64,000 nucleotides of DNA. Source: Streptomyces sp. NBC_00663 (lineage in GTDB: Bacteria > Actinomycetota > Actinomycetes > Streptomycetales > Streptomycetaceae). The stretch spans positions 2,914,001 to 2,978,000 of the forward strand of contig NZ_CP109027.1 of the NCBI RefSeq assembly GCF_036226885.1, written 5' to 3'. Below the pieces are notes generated by a model. That model saw only the letters and a list, made by a program, of their open reading frames with translations, was not told the origin of the DNA and ran no database searches. A program made the translations under genes and the position numbers. The first letter of the stretch is position 1. The number at the start of each line of letters is the position of its first letter. Of the stretch, positions 38,550 to 48,541 are shown one piece after another.

Positions 38550-39941
38550 TCAGAGGGTCGGTTTCCCTGTGGTGAACAGCCAGGTCTGGAAGAGGTCGTC
38601 CAGCTGCTGCCCCGAGACCTTCTCCGCGAGCCGGATGAAGTCCGCCGTGTTCGCGTTGCCGTAGCGGTGGATCTTCGTCCAGGCGGGCAGCAGCTTGAAG
38701 AAGGCCTCGTCGCCGATGCGTTCACGCAGCTGCTGGAGGGTCATCGCGCCGCGCTGGTAGACCGCGGAGGCGAACATGGTGTCGCGCTGCGGGTCGCCGA
38801 CGGTGACCTGCCAGAAGGGGGCGTCGGCCGGGCGGGCGTTGTACCCGGCCAGGAACGAGTCATGGGCGCTGCGCGTGCCCTGGTGCTCGGCCCACAGCCA
38901 CTGGGCGTACGTGGCGAAGCCCTCGTTGAGCCAGATGTCCTTCCAGCGCTCCACCGACACCGAGTCGCCGAACCACTGGTGGGCCAGCTCGTGCACGATC
39001 GTCGTCTCGCTGCGCACGGCCGAGTAGACCGGTTTCGTCTGCACCTCCAGCGAGAACCCCGCCTCGGGCATGTCGTCGACGATCGCGCCGGTCTCCTCGA
39101 AGGGGTACGGCCCGAAGACCTCGGACCAGTAGTCGGTGGCGGCGGCCGTGACGGCGTACACGTCGACGCTGTTGCTGTTCGCGAGGACGGGGTCGATCGC
39201 GACGTAGATCGGGGTGCCGGCGGGGGTGGTGCCGGTCCGGACGTCGAACTTCCCGATCGTCGCGGTCGCGAGATAGGTCGCCATCGGCCTGGTCTCGCGC
39301 CAGTGGGTGTACGTCGAGTCGCCCTTGTCGTACGTCGACACGAGCCGGCCGTTGGAGACGCCGGTCAGGCCCTTGGGCGCCTGGATCCGGATGTCGTAGG
39401 TGGCCTTGTCGTCGGGGTGGTCGCTGGAGGGGAACCAGGTGGAGGCGGCGTTGGGTTCGCAGGCGACGAAGACACCGTCGGCGGTCTTCATCCACCCGTA
39501 GTCGGAGCCGAACACGATCGGGCCGCCGAGCGGTTCGGGGACGCCGCCGTAGGTCACCCGGACGGTGAAGTCACGGCCCTTGGGGAGCGCGCCTCGCGGG
39601 GTGACGCGCAGCTCGTCGCCGTCGCGGGTGAACTGGGCGCGTCTGCCGTTCACTTCGACTCCCGTGACCTCCAGCTGCTGGAGGTCGAGGTCGAAGGAGG
39701 AAAGGTTCTGGGTGGCGCGGGCGGTGAGCGTCGTACGGCCGTCGAGGCGGTCGGTGTCCGGGTTGTACGCCACGTCGAGGTCGTAGTGGCGGGCGTCGAA
39801 GCCGCCGTTGCCGAGGAGCGGGAAGTAGGTGTCGCCGAGGCCGGCCGCTCCGGGGGTCGGTGCGGAGGAGGCTGCGACGACCATGAAAGAAGCCGCCGCG
39901 GTGGCGACGGCTCCTAAGCGTGCCGAACGGGAGAGTCTCAT
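38550..39941 (-). CDS. Secreted M1-family zinc metallopeptidase
   Basis: 463 residues with a signal peptide (RLSRSARLGAVATAAASFMVVAASSA). The zinc site HELAHQW followed by NEGFATY gives the HExxH-x18-E ligand set of gluzincin aminopeptidases; the exopeptidase loop upstream (VFGSDYGWMKTADG) differs from the classical GAMEN, as is common in secreted actinobacterial M1 forms. Shorter than the 850-residue PepN, so only the N-terminal and catalytic domains are present. The ATG at 39941 follows AAAGGGAC. It lies 97 bp after the opp operon and may read into TRIC. Confidence 0.9.
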   Translation of the reverse strand: MRLSRSARLGAVATAAASFMVVAASSAPTPGAAGLGDTYFPLLGNGGFDARHYDLDVAYNPDTDRLDGRTTLTARATQNLSSFDLDLQQLEVTGVEVNGRRAQFTRDGDELRVTPRGALPKGRDFTVRVTYGGVPEPLGGPIVFGSDYGWMKTADGVFVACEPNAASTWFPSSDHPDDKATYDIRIQAPKGLTGVSNGRLVSTYDKGDSTYTHWRETRPMATYLATATIGKFDVRTGTTPAGTPIYVAIDPVLANSNSVDVYAVTAAATDYWSEVFGPYPFEETGAIVDDMPEAGFSLEVQTKPVYSAVRSETTIVHELAHQWFGDSVSVERWKDIWLNEGFATYAQWLWAEHQGTRSAHDSFLAGYNARPADAPFWQVTVGDPQRDTMFASAVYQRGAMTLQQLRERIGDEAFFKLLPAWTKIHRYGNANTADFIRLAEKVSGQQLDDLFQTWLFTTGKPTL

Positions 39942-40038
39942 GGGTCGTCCCTTTCGAGCGTGTGCCGATAAGTCGGACACGGACGACCCTGAACCCTCCC
40001 GTTCGGGCATGTGCATGACTTTGCCAACTCGTCATGCG

Positions 40039-41373
40039 TTACTTGTCGGTTGACTCCTGGCGGTCGGCATCCGCTTCGGTGGAGGGCTCGTCGGTCGGCT
40101 CCGGGCCGGTGGGGGCCGTTCGCGCCCCCGCGGCGGTAGCCGCAGATTCAGCAGTGCCCCGCGCCCCTGAGTCGGTCGACTCGCCGCTGTCCTCAGAAGC
40201 ACCGACCTCCGCCGCGACCGCCGCCGACGTTTCCGCCGACTCCGCCAGGACCTCGTCCGCCACCAACTCCGCCGCTTCCTTCGCGACCGTCAGCAGGACC
40301 GTGTCCTGCGGGGCCTGGTCCTCGAAGTTCTCCGGGTGGTGGCAGGCCACCTGCTGGCCCGGCTTCAGCTCGATGAGCTTCGGCTCGGTCGTCGTGCAGA
40401 TCTGCGTCGCCTTCCAGCACCGGGTGTGGAAGCGGCAGCCGCTCGGCGGGGAGATCGGCGAGGGCACGTCACCCTTGAGCAGGATGCGCTCGGACTTGGC
40501 GTTCTTGCGCCGCGGGTCCGGGATCGGCACCGCCGACATGAGCGCCTTGGTGTACGGGTGCATCGGCGCCTTGTACAGCGACTCGCGGTCCGCCAGCTCG
40601 ACGATCTTGCCGAGGTACATCACCGCGATCCGGTCCGAGACGTGCCGGACGACCGAGAGGTCGTGCGCGATGATCACGTACGTCAGGCCGAGCTCCTGCT
40701 GGAGGTCGTCCAGCAGGTTCACGACCTGGGCCTGGATCGACACGTCGAGCGCGGAGACCGGCTCGTCGGCCACGACCAGCTTCGGGTTCAGGGCCAGCGC
40801 GCGGGCGATGCCGATGCGCTGACGCTGACCGCCGGAGAACTCGTGCGGATAGCGGTTGTAGTGCTCGGGGTTGAGGCCCACGACCGACAGCAGCCGCTGG
40901 ACCTCCGCCTTGATGCCGCCCTCGGGGGTCACGCCCTGGAGCTTGAAGGGGGCGCCGATGATCGTGCCGATGGTGTGGCGCGGGTTCAGCGACGAGTACG
41001 GGTCCTGGAAGATCATCTGCACATCGCGGCGGAGCGGACGCATACCGCCGACGCCGAGGTGCGTGATGTCCTGGCCCTCGAACTCGACCTTGCCGGCCGT
41101 CGGTTCGAGCAGCCGGGTGATCAGCCGGCCCATCGTCGACTTGCCGCAGCCCGACTCGCCCACGACACCGAGGGTCTCGCCGGACTTGACCTCGAAGTCG
41201 ATGCCGTCGACCGCGCGGACCGCGCCGACCTGCCGCTGGAGCAGGCCCTTCTTGATCGGGAAGTGCTTCTGGAGCCCGGTCACCTTCAGCAGCGTCTCGC
41301 CGGGGGCGGCGTCGGCCTTGGTGACCAGCGTGCCGTCGCTCTGCGCAGGGATGCTCACTTTGTCCTCGCTCAC
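40039..41373 (-). CDS. Oligopeptide ABC transporter ATP-binding protein F
   Basis: 444 residues. Walker [15 protein letters not shown], signature [15 protein letters not shown], Walker [15 protein letters not shown] and the C-terminal oligopeptide-type domain ([23 protein letters not shown]) with conserved cysteines. After that comes an unusual tail of about 100 Ala/Glu/Asp/Ser-rich residues, absent from ordinary OppF/DppF. The GTG at 41373 overlaps the preceding stop as GTGA. It energises peptide uptake with the D subunit. Confidence 0.92.
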   Translation of the reverse strand: MSEDKVSIPAQSDGTLVTKADAAPGETLLKVTGLQKHFPIKKGLLQRQVGAVRAVDGIDFEVKSGETLGVVGESGCGKSTMGRLITRLLEPTAGKVEFEGQDITHLGVGGMRPLRRDVQMIFQDPYSSLNPRHTIGTIIGAPFKLQGVTPEGGIKAEVQRLLSVVGLNPEHYNRYPHEFSGGQRQRIGIARALALNPKLVVADEPVSALDVSIQAQVVNLLDDLQQELGLTYVIIAHDLSVVRHVSDRIAVMYLGKIVELADRESLYKAPMHPYTKALMSAVPIPDPRRKNAKSERILLKGDVPSPISPPSGCRFHTRCWKATQICTTTEPKLIELKPGQQVACHHPENFEDQAPQDTVLLTVAKEAAELVADEVLAESAETSAAVAAEVGASEDSGESTDSGARGTAESAATAAGARTAPTGPEPTDEPSTEADADRQESTDK

Positions 41374-42467
41374 AGCTTCGGCGCAATCTCTTCGATCCAG
41401 ATACGCTCCCGCTGCTCCTGCGACATGTGACAGGCGGCCCAGTGCTGGCTGCCGACCTCGGCGAGCTCCGGGCGGACCGTGCGGGTGACGTTGTCCTTCG
41501 GGATGTCCGCGTACGGGCAGCGCGGGTTGAAGGCGCAGCCGGACGGGATGTTGATCAGCGAGGGCGGGGAGCCCTTCACCGGGATCAGGCGCTCCTGCTG
41601 GTCCCGGTCGAGACGCGGCATCGAACCGAGCAGACCCCAGGTGTAGGGGTGGCGGGGCTCGTAGAACACCTTCTCCGCCGGACCACGCTCGACACAGCGC
41701 CCGCCGTACATCACCAGGATGTCGTCGGCGAGCTCGGCGACGACGCCCAGGTCGTGGGTGATGATGATGACCGCGGAGCCGAACTCCTTCTGCAAGTCCC
41801 GGATCAGGTCGAGGATCTGCGCCTGGACGGTCACGTCCAGGGCGGTCGTCGGCTCGTCCGCGATGAGCAGTTCGGGGTTGTTGACCAGCGACATCGCGAT
41901 CATCGCGCGCTGGCGCATACCGCCGGAGAACTCGTGCGGGTAGTTGTCCACCCGCTTGTCCGGCTGCGGGATGCCGACCCGGTCGAGCATCTCCACCGCG
42001 CGGCGCTTGGCGGTCTTCTTGTCCACCTTGTGGTGGATGCGGTACGCCTCCACGATCTGCTGGCCGATCGTGTAGTACGGGTGCAGCGCCGACAGCGGGT
42101 CCTGGAAGATCATCGCCATCTCGCGGCCACGCAGCTTGCGCACATGGTCCGGGTCGGCGGTGAGCAGCTCGGTGCCGTCCAGCCAGATCTCGCCGGAGAT
42201 CTGCGCCTTGCGCTTGCCGTACTGACCGGCGGTGTGCAGGCCCATGATGCCGAGCGAGGTCACCGACTTGCCGGAGCCGGACTCGCCCACGATGCCGAGG
42301 GTCTTGCCCTTCTCCAGCTTGAAGGAGAGCCCGTCGACGGACTTGACCAGACCGTCGTCGGTCGGGAAGTGCACCTTGAGGTCGCGCACCTCCAGGAAGG
42401 AGGTCGGCGCGGGCGAGGCGGGGGTGGGCTCGCCCACGGCCGCTCCGCTCTTGCTGAGTTCGGTCAT
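41370..42467 (-). CDS. Oligopeptide ABC transporter ATP-binding protein D
   Basis: 365 residues. Walker [30 protein letters not shown], Walker [15 protein letters not shown], and the oligopeptide-type C-terminal domain ([17 protein letters not shown]). Its ATG at 42467 overlaps the permease stop (ATGA), which rules out the long in-frame upstream extension to 43181. Partner of the F protein. Confidence 0.94.
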   Translation of the reverse strand: MTELSKSGAAVGEPTPASPAPTSFLEVRDLKVHFPTDDGLVKSVDGLSFKLEKGKTLGIVGESGSGKSVTSLGIMGLHTAGQYGKRKAQISGEIWLDGTELLTADPDHVRKLRGREMAMIFQDPLSALHPYYTIGQQIVEAYRIHHKVDKKTAKRRAVEMLDRVGIPQPDKRVDNYPHEFSGGMRQRAMIAMSLVNNPELLIADEPTTALDVTVQAQILDLIRDLQKEFGSAVIIITHDLGVVAELADDILVMYGGRCVERGPAEKVFYEPRHPYTWGLLGSMPRLDRDQQERLIPVKGSPPSLINIPSGCAFNPRCPYADIPKDNVTRTVRPELAEVGSQHWAACHMSQEQRERIWIEEIAPKL

Positions 42468-43462
42468 GCGAGCCTCACTCGGGGGTCGATCACGGCATAG
42501 AGGATGTCCACCACGAGGTTGGCGATCAGCACCGCGAGAGAAGTGATCAGGGTGACGCCCAGAATGATGGGCAGGTCCTGGGTCTTGATGCCGTTGAGCA
42601 CCGCCTGGCCGAGGCCCGGCAGGCTGAACGTGGTCTCGGTCAGGATCGCGCCGCCGATGAGGGCGCCGAGGTCCATGCCGAGCATGGTCAGGATGGGGGT
42701 CATCGTCGAGCGCATCGCGTGCTTGCCGATGACGACCCGCTCCTTGAGGCCCTTCGCGCGGGCGGTGCGGATGTAGTCCTCGCCGAGGATCTCCATCATG
42801 GTGGCCCGGGTGATCCGGGCGTACATCGCCGCGTAGAGGAAGGCGAGGGTGATCCAGGGGAGGATCATGCCGCCGAGCCAGCCGGTGAAGCTCTCGTCGA
42901 GGGGCACGTACTCGCCCTCGACCCAGCCGAGACCGTACGAGAAGATCGCGAGGCTCAGCAGACCGGTGAAGTAGATCGGGAGGGAGACACCCGCGAGGGC
43001 GACGACCATCGCACCGCGGTCCCACAGGCTGCCCCGCTTGAGCGCGGAGAGCACACCCGCGGCCACACCGAACAGCAGCCACAGCACGGCGGCACCGAGC
43101 GCGAGACCCAGGGTCACCGGGAAGCGGTCCGTGATCACCGGCCAGATGGCCTGCTCGGTGCGGAAGGAGTAGCCGAAGCACGGCGCGGCACAGTGCACCG
43201 AGTCACCGCCGCCGACATAGGTGCGACCGGCGAAGAGTCCCTTGAAGAACTCCCAGACCTGAGCGTAGATCGGGTCGCTCAGTCCGAGCTTCTGCCGCAC
43301 GCCTTCGACGGCGGCGGGGTCGGCCTGCTTGCCCACGAAGCTCAAGGCGACGTCGACGCCCGCCCACTTGGGGACGAGGAAGAAGATGCCGAAGACCACC
43401 ATGATGATGACCACGAGCATCACTACGGCGGCGAACAGCCGCCTGATGAGGTAAGCGAGCAC
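42464..43462 (-). CDS. Oligopeptide ABC transporter permease B
   Basis: 332 residues with six helices: N-terminal [28 protein letters not shown], an external loop, and the EAA-type coupling loop [23 protein letters not shown] facing the ATPases. GTG start at 43462. Stop overlaps the D gene start by 4 bp. The external loop contains two Cys ([10 protein letters not shown]) that could pair. Confidence 0.93.
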   Translation of the reverse strand: MLAYLIRRLFAAVVMLVVIIMVVFGIFFLVPKWAGVDVALSFVGKQADPAAVEGVRQKLGLSDPIYAQVWEFFKGLFAGRTYVGGGDSVHCAAPCFGYSFRTEQAIWPVITDRFPVTLGLALGAAVLWLLFGVAAGVLSALKRGSLWDRGAMVVALAGVSLPIYFTGLLSLAIFSYGLGWVEGEYVPLDESFTGWLGGMILPWITLAFLYAAMYARITRATMMEILGEDYIRTARAKGLKERVVIGKHAMRSTMTPILTMLGMDLGALIGGAILTETTFSLPGLGQAVLNGIKTQDLPIILGVTLITSLAVLIANLVVDILYAVIDPRVRLA

Positions 43463-43572
43463 AGCTCTCGGCCCGCCGCGGGCCGCGGGCCACCGGAGGT
43501 CGTCCGATGGCCCGCGCTCCCACGTCGCCGGCCTTCACCTGCCTTTCGTGCCGTACGGCGGGTGTGCCGGGT

Positions 43573-45375
43573 TTACTTCGCGGACTTCAGACCGAGGTTC
43601 ACGAAGTCGTACATGCCGCTGTAGTTGTCCGACGTGTAGACGTTCGCGAGTCGGTCACCGCGCCAGTTGACGAACTTCTCGAAGACGAACGGCAGGTAGT
43701 AGCCGCCGTCCATGACCGCGTGGTTGATGTCCTTGGCGATCGCCAGCTTGCCCGCGTCGTCCTGCGTCTTCACGTAGGTGTCGAACAGACCGTTGATCTT
43801 CTTGTCGTCGATCATGGCGAAGTTGTTGTTGCCACTCTCGAGGATGTACTTGCCGTCCCACAGCGGCAGACCGAAGCCCTGGACCGACGGGAAGTCGGCG
43901 CCCCAGCCCATGATGATGATGCCGTAGCCCTTCTTGGCCACGTTGGACGGGCTGCCGATGATGCCGGACGTCTGCGAACCGTCGTACTGGTCGATGTTGA
44001 CGTCGATGCCGACCTTCTTCAGGGAGGCCTGAAGCGACTCGGCGGTGGCGACCTCGACCGGCTTGTTGTTACGGACGGCGATCGTGGTCTTGAAGCCGTT
44101 CGGCTTGCCGCAGGCCTTCAGCTCTTCCTTGGCCTTGGCGACGTTGCCGTTCTTGTTCGCGCCGTTCAGCTCGTACGGGTCGTACGACTGGCCCTCGGAA
44201 CCGGGGACGGTCGGCGGGAGCATGTTGGTGCCGATGTCACCACCGGCGACCGGGCCACCGCGCGCGGTCTGGAGCGAGACGTGGTCGGCGCCGTAGATCA
44301 CGGCCTTGCGGCAGTGCTCGTTGTCGAACGGCTTCACGTTCTGCGGGAAGGTCGCGTAACGGATGTAGCCGGAGACCGGGTTGTCCAGGTTGGCCTTGTG
44401 CTCCTGGAGGGCGCTGGTGCGGCCCTGCGGGGACAGACCGGTCTGGTTGATGTCCAGGTCGTAGTCACCGGCGAGCAGACGGGCGTCCAGGTCGTTGGCG
44501 TTCGAGAAGAACTTGACCGAGATCTTGTCCGGGTACGCCTTGCGGATCGGGTCCGAGGCCTGGTTCCACTTGTCGTTGCGGACCAGGACCAGGTCCTTGC
44601 CCGGGCTGTACGACTGGAACTTGTACGGGCCGGAGGAGAACGGCTTCAGGCCGTACTTGGACTTGGTGTCCATGTCCTGGCGGACCGGGGACGCCGAGAC
44701 CAGGGCGAGGATCTCCTCGAAGTCGGCGTTGGGCTCCGGCAGGTGGAAGACGATGGTCTTGTCGTCCGGAGTGTCGATCGCCTTCAGACCGAGCTTGTCG
44801 GCGGAGGAGTCCTTGTACGGGCCCTTGTACTCGCCCTTGGGGTCGAGGACGTCCTTCAGGTAGACCGGGCCGCCGGACAGCACGTCCTGCGCCCAGACGC
44901 GCTCGATGCCGTACTTGACGTCCTTGGAGGTGATCTCCTTGCCGTCTTCCCACGTGATGCCGTCACGCAGGGTGTACGTGTAGGTCTTGCCGCCGTCGGT
45001 GATCTTGGCGAGACCGTTGGCGAGGTCCGGGGTGAGCTCCGTGCCCTTCTCGCCCGGGGCCGCGGCACCGGTGACGAGCTGGCGGCTGTAGTAGCGCGCG
45101 AAGTTCCACATGAAGCCGTAGTAACCGCGCGTGGTGTCCCACGAGTCGGCGTCCTGGGCACCGGCGAACTTCAGCTCGCCGCCCTTCTTGGCGAGCGAGG
45201 CCTGGGCGACCTTGTTGTTCGCGGCGTTGAAGCCGGCCGCGCCCGTCGAGGAGCCCTTGCCGTTGCCGCCGTCGTCATCGCCGCCGCCGCACGCCGCCGT
45301 CGTCAGCAGCGCGGCGACCGCGGCGGCAGCGGCGAGTGCCTGCTTCCGCCGCCCTGAGGTGCGTTGGGTAGTCAC
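43573..45375 (-). CDS. Peptide-binding lipoprotein of the ABC transporter (SBP family 5)
   Basis: 600 residues. Lipoprotein signal with Arg/Lys-rich start and TTAAC as lipobox, then a Gly/Asp linker and an SBP_bac_5 fold: ELTPDLANGLAKITDGGKTYTYTLRDGITWEDGKEITSKDVKYGIERV is the family signature. It captures peptides outside the membrane for the B/C permease. Placed between the two permease genes, 69 bp after C. Confidence 0.94.
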   Translation of the reverse strand: MTTQRTSGRRKQALAAAAAVAALLTTAACGGGDDDGGNGKGSSTGAAGFNAANNKVAQASLAKKGGELKFAGAQDADSWDTTRGYYGFMWNFARYYSRQLVTGAAAPGEKGTELTPDLANGLAKITDGGKTYTYTLRDGITWEDGKEITSKDVKYGIERVWAQDVLSGGPVYLKDVLDPKGEYKGPYKDSSADKLGLKAIDTPDDKTIVFHLPEPNADFEEILALVSASPVRQDMDTKSKYGLKPFSSGPYKFQSYSPGKDLVLVRNDKWNQASDPIRKAYPDKISVKFFSNANDLDARLLAGDYDLDINQTGLSPQGRTSALQEHKANLDNPVSGYIRYATFPQNVKPFDNEHCRKAVIYGADHVSLQTARGGPVAGGDIGTNMLPPTVPGSEGQSYDPYELNGANKNGNVAKAKEELKACGKPNGFKTTIAVRNNKPVEVATAESLQASLKKVGIDVNIDQYDGSQTSGIIGSPSNVAKKGYGIIIMGWGADFPSVQGFGLPLWDGKYILESGNNNFAMIDDKKINGLFDTYVKTQDDAGKLAIAKDINHAVMDGGYYLPFVFEKFVNWRGDRLANVYTSDNYSGMYDFVNLGLKSAK

Positions 45376-45444
45376 GATCTCGGATCCTCCGGATTTGATG
45401 AGAGACCCCGTGTTGGTGCCACGGGACGCTTTGTGTACGGCAGT

Positions 45445-46452
45445 TCAGCGGGATCCCTTCGGGTCCAGCGCGTCCCGCACGCCGTCGCCGAAGAGATTGA
45501 AGGCAAGAACCGTGATGAAGATCGCTACACCCGGGACCACCATGTAGGTGGGGTCCGACTTGTAGTAGTCGATCGCGTTCGAGAGCATCTGCCCCCAGGA
45601 GGCCGTGGGCGGCTTGACGCCCACGCCCAGGAAGCTGAGCGCCGCCTCGGTGAGGATGTTGGTGGGGATCATCATCGTCGTGTACACGATGATCGGCGCG
45701 ACGAGGTTGGGCAGCAGCTCCTTGAACAGGATGTAGAGCCGCCCGGCGCCGAGCGAACGGGCCGCTTCGACGTATTCACGCTCGCGCAGCGAGAGCGTCT
45801 GGCCGCGCACCACGCGTCCGATGTAGGGCCAGCCGAAGAAGCCGATGACCAGGATCATCACGAACAGGCGCACGCCCGTGCCGGACAGTCCGAGCATCTC
45901 GTTCGGCATGACGGAGACCAGCGCGATGATGAACAGCAGCTGCGGGAAGGCCAGCAGACCGTCCATGACCCGGCTGATGGCCGAGTCGACCCAGCCGCCG
46001 AAGAAGCCGGCCAGGACGCCCAGGACGGTACCGATGATCACGGCGACGATCGCGGACAGGAAGCCGACGAGCAGCGAGATCCGGGCGCCGTAGACGATGC
46101 GGGCGAAGATGTCACGGCCGTTGACCGGCTCGACGCCGAGCCAGTGGTCACCGCTCATGCCGCCGAAGGACCCCTTGGGGGTGCCGAACAGCGGGTCGAT
46201 CAGGTCCTTGTCGTTGTACGAGTTCGGGTCCTGGCCGTAGAGGCTGGTGATCACGGGCGCGAGCAGCGCGACCGCGATGAGCAAGAGCACGACGATGCCG
46301 CCCGCGAGGGCGAGTTTGTCCCGCTTCAAACGCTCCCAGGCGATCCGGCCCAGGGAACGCCCCTGTACGGCCTTGGCGCCGGCGTTGACCGCCGCTTCTT
46401 CGGCCGCGCTCGGGGCCGCTTCCGCGGTCGGCTCGTGCAATGGTGCCGTCAT
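45445..46452 (-). CDS. Oligopeptide ABC transporter permease C
   Basis: 335 residues with six helices and the coupling-loop EAA motif REYVEAARSLGAGRLYILFKELLPN. The Ala/Glu-rich N-terminus precedes RIAWERLKRDKLALAGGIVVLLLIAVALLAPVI, typical of OppC/DppC. It is the first gene of the operon, an unusual order (C-A-B-D-F). GAGAGGGG lies 13 nt before its ATG. Confidence 0.93.
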   Translation of the reverse strand: MTAPLHEPTAEAAPSAAEEAAVNAGAKAVQGRSLGRIAWERLKRDKLALAGGIVVLLLIAVALLAPVITSLYGQDPNSYNDKDLIDPLFGTPKGSFGGMSGDHWLGVEPVNGRDIFARIVYGARISLLVGFLSAIVAVIIGTVLGVLAGFFGGWVDSAISRVMDGLLAFPQLLFIIALVSVMPNEMLGLSGTGVRLFVMILVIGFFGWPYIGRVVRGQTLSLREREYVEAARSLGAGRLYILFKELLPNLVAPIIVYTTMMIPTNILTEAALSFLGVGVKPPTASWGQMLSNAIDYYKSDPTYMVVPGVAIFITVLAFNLFGDGVRDALDPKGSR

Positions 46453-46765
46453 CTGGCAGGGACCCCTCTCAACCGGCGGTAGCCGGCCCGCACTTGCCGC
46501 TGTAGCGGCGTGATCAGTCCGTCGTACACAGGGGCGAACCCACCCCTGGTGCGGGAGTCTTCAACGCTTTGGCGATCTGTTGCCAGACTTGGCGAGGAAA
46601 GGATGCATAAACGTGATGCGGGCTGCGGGGTTCCGTTATCCGGACAGCAGGTAACGGCCGCCGGACGCAGGCCAGTTGGGGCAATACGGGCCTCACGGGG
46701 CCTTCTGCCCTCATCTACGCGCGCAGACACACTCCCGTAACACGGGAGCCTGTGGCTGGTTCGGC
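46453..46765. other. Intergenic region ahead of the opp operon
   Basis: 313 bp without a gene I can support. Minus-strand GGAAC (46634-46630) and CGTTT (46613-46609) are separated by 16 nt, a spacing like ECF sigma-factor promoters. A hairpin with CCGTTA / TAACGG arms covers 46633-46657, and TGGCGA occurs twice around 46570-46593. The left edge holds the short hairpin described at 46732. Confidence 0.4.
46732..46748 (-). terminator. Short hairpin after the first SseB gene
   Basis: CTCCCG pairs with CGGGAG around a 5-nt loop, 18 bp after the stop at 46766. Six-bp stem, no T-run, so a weak terminator at best. Confidence 0.4.
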
Positions 46766-47560
46766 TCAGTAGCCGCCGGGCGCCGGAGGGTAGCCGTACC
46801 CGGCCGCCGGCGCCTGCGCCGGGGCCGCGTGCGCCTCGCGGTCGTAGAAGGGACGGGCGCCGGCCCGCATCCACATCGCGACCGGGTCGTACTCGTCGGA
46901 CATGGCCACGGTCGACACCGGCAGCCCGTCGGGGACCGCGCCGATGGACTGCTGCATCATCGCGCGCACCGAGTCGACGGCGGGCGGACTGGTGTCGTAG
47001 ACATCAAGACCGATGGCGAGGTACGGCGCCCCGAGCGCCGGCTGCACCCAGGCGCGGCGCAGCGAGCGGACGGCCGGGGTGCGGTGGGCGTTCTGCGCGA
47101 TCAGGGCGTAGAACTGCGGGATCTCGATACCGGGCTCCGACAGCCGCAGGGGACCCGCGGGCTGGCGCTCCAGGCCGGTCGCGATCCGGCGCAGGTCGAG
47201 CCAGGGGATGCCGACGCCGCCGCCGGGGGCGTGCGGGTTGAGCCACAGACCGAAATGGTCCGGGTAGAGGGTGCGTGCCACGTCGACGCCGTCGACGACT
47301 TCGTACGAGCGGTTCCAGCCGCTCGCCGAGAGTTCCTGGGCGGAGGTCACGCAAGGTGCGTAGCCGTAGCCGTCCACTTCCATGTTTCCGTACTGGGCGT
47401 CCGGGGAGCCCGCCTGGCCGTGCCAGAGGAGCATCCAGATCTGGCCGGAGGAGGGGGTGGCGAGGGCGCGGAGGAGTGCCTCGTAGGCGTCGTAGCGCCC
47501 TGGCGTCACCTGGCGCAGCATGTGCTCGACCTGGCCGGTCGCTGTGCCGCTGGCACTCAC
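46766..47560 (-). CDS. SseB-family protein (C-terminal type)
   Basis: 264 residues. It matches the enhanced-serine-sensitivity protein SseB family, with a C-terminal SseB-like half (RAWVQPALGAPYLAIGLDVYDTS; VAMSDEYDPVAMWMRAGARPFYDRE) and a Pro/Gly/Tyr-rich tail. In E. coli SseB overexpression raises serine sensitivity; the molecular role is unknown. It is followed by no partner in its own strand and preceded 121 bp upstream by a second SseB-type gene, both next to serine/glycine genes. Confidence 0.72.
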   Translation of the reverse strand: MSASGTATGQVEHMLRQVTPGRYDAYEALLRALATPSSGQIWMLLWHGQAGSPDAQYGNMEVDGYGYAPCVTSAQELSASGWNRSYEVVDGVDVARTLYPDHFGLWLNPHAPGGGVGIPWLDLRRIATGLERQPAGPLRLSEPGIEIPQFYALIAQNAHRTPAVRSLRRAWVQPALGAPYLAIGLDVYDTSPPAVDSVRAMMQQSIGAVPDGLPVSTVAMSDEYDPVAMWMRAGARPFYDREAHAAPAQAPAAGYGYPPAPGGY

Positions 47561-47680
47561 CTTCTACCGCCCCTTCGGGAAAGTTTCGTAGTCGGAAACA
47601 GCTTAAGCGTTGAGAGCTCGGGGCTTGTGGTGTGTTGCGGGCTGCGGGCCGTGGGGGTTGATCGCGCACCTTGGGTACGT

Positions 47681-48466
47681 CTACATGCCCTGCGTGTAGA
47701 ACGGACGTACCGTCTCGCGCATCCAGTGGCCCACCGGGTCGTCCACCACGTCCAGCAGGACCAGGTTGACCGGCCAGGCCACCGGTGCCTGGCCCAACGC
47801 CCGGCCCAGGGCGTCCATCGGGAGGGTACGCAAGTCGCCCTCCCATGGGGAGAGCTCCACGCCCACGAACATCACGGGGTCGGCCGTCTCGATGGCGGCG
47901 AGGCAGCGGCGGGCCGTCAGGACGACTCCCGTCGCGGCGAACTCGGCGCAGGCCGCGGCGAGGAAGTCCACCGGGTCGTCCTGCCAGTCGGGCTCGTAGA
48001 GCTTGACCCGGCCGCCGCTGTTGGGGCCGTCCAGCGGGGTGCGGCCCACCCGGCACAGGTCCGCCACGGCGGCCGGCGGAAGGGGCACGCCGACCACGCC
48101 GTCCGGGTTGAGGGCCATGCCGAGCTGCGGCGGCAGTCCGCGCGCGAACTCCACCGCGGGGGCGACGGTGTACGACATGTGCGCCCCGGCGACCTGACGG
48201 AACTGTTCCTCCGAGCTGAAGACCGGGACGTAGGCCTGGCCCTCGATCTGGAGGGTGGGCAGATCGAGGGGGCCGGTGTGGGCGCCGCCGCCGTTCGGCA
48301 GGGGGACCCAGACGAAGCTGCGGCCAAGGACCTCGATGATCCGGCCGCCGGCCCCGGGCACACCGAGGGAGGCCGAGAGCACCTCCTCCAGCTCGTTGCC
48401 GGGCCATCCGCCGCCGTGCGGATAGGGGTGCGCCTGTGCCGGGAAGTCCTGTGCCGGGAAGTCCAT
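47681..48466 (-). CDS. SseB-family protein (full-length type)
   Basis: 261 residues, with an N-terminal SseB half (LEGQAYVPVFSSEEQFRQV-like strand pattern, LPPQLGMALNPDGVVGVPLPP) and C-terminal half (VFVGVELSPWEGDLRTLPMDALGRAL; DVVDDPVGHWMRETVRPFY). The C-terminal pattern recurs in the protein at 46766, so the two are paralogues. The start contains a small tandem repeat, DFPAQDFPAQ. Function unknown; tandem arrangement suggests the two proteins interact. Confidence 0.72.
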   Translation of the reverse strand: MDFPAQDFPAQAHPYPHGGGWPGNELEEVLSASLGVPGAGGRIIEVLGRSFVWVPLPNGGGAHTGPLDLPTLQIEGQAYVPVFSSEEQFRQVAGAHMSYTVAPAVEFARGLPPQLGMALNPDGVVGVPLPPAAVADLCRVGRTPLDGPNSGGRVKLYEPDWQDDPVDFLAAACAEFAATGVVLTARRCLAAIETADPVMFVGVELSPWEGDLRTLPMDALGRALGQAPVAWPVNLVLLDVVDDPVGHWMRETVRPFYTQGM

Positions 48467-48541
48467 CTGTCCGTCCGCCTGCCGAGTACCGCTGGTGTGG
48501 CTGAAAGGCTAACGGGTGGCAGGCCCCTGGCGCCCTGCCCG

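Noticed and set aside
41370..43181. Extended OppD start giving 603 residues
   Set aside because: The extra N-terminus overlaps the permease gene in another frame and is Arg/Asp-rich; the ATGA overlap at 42464-42467 fixes the start.
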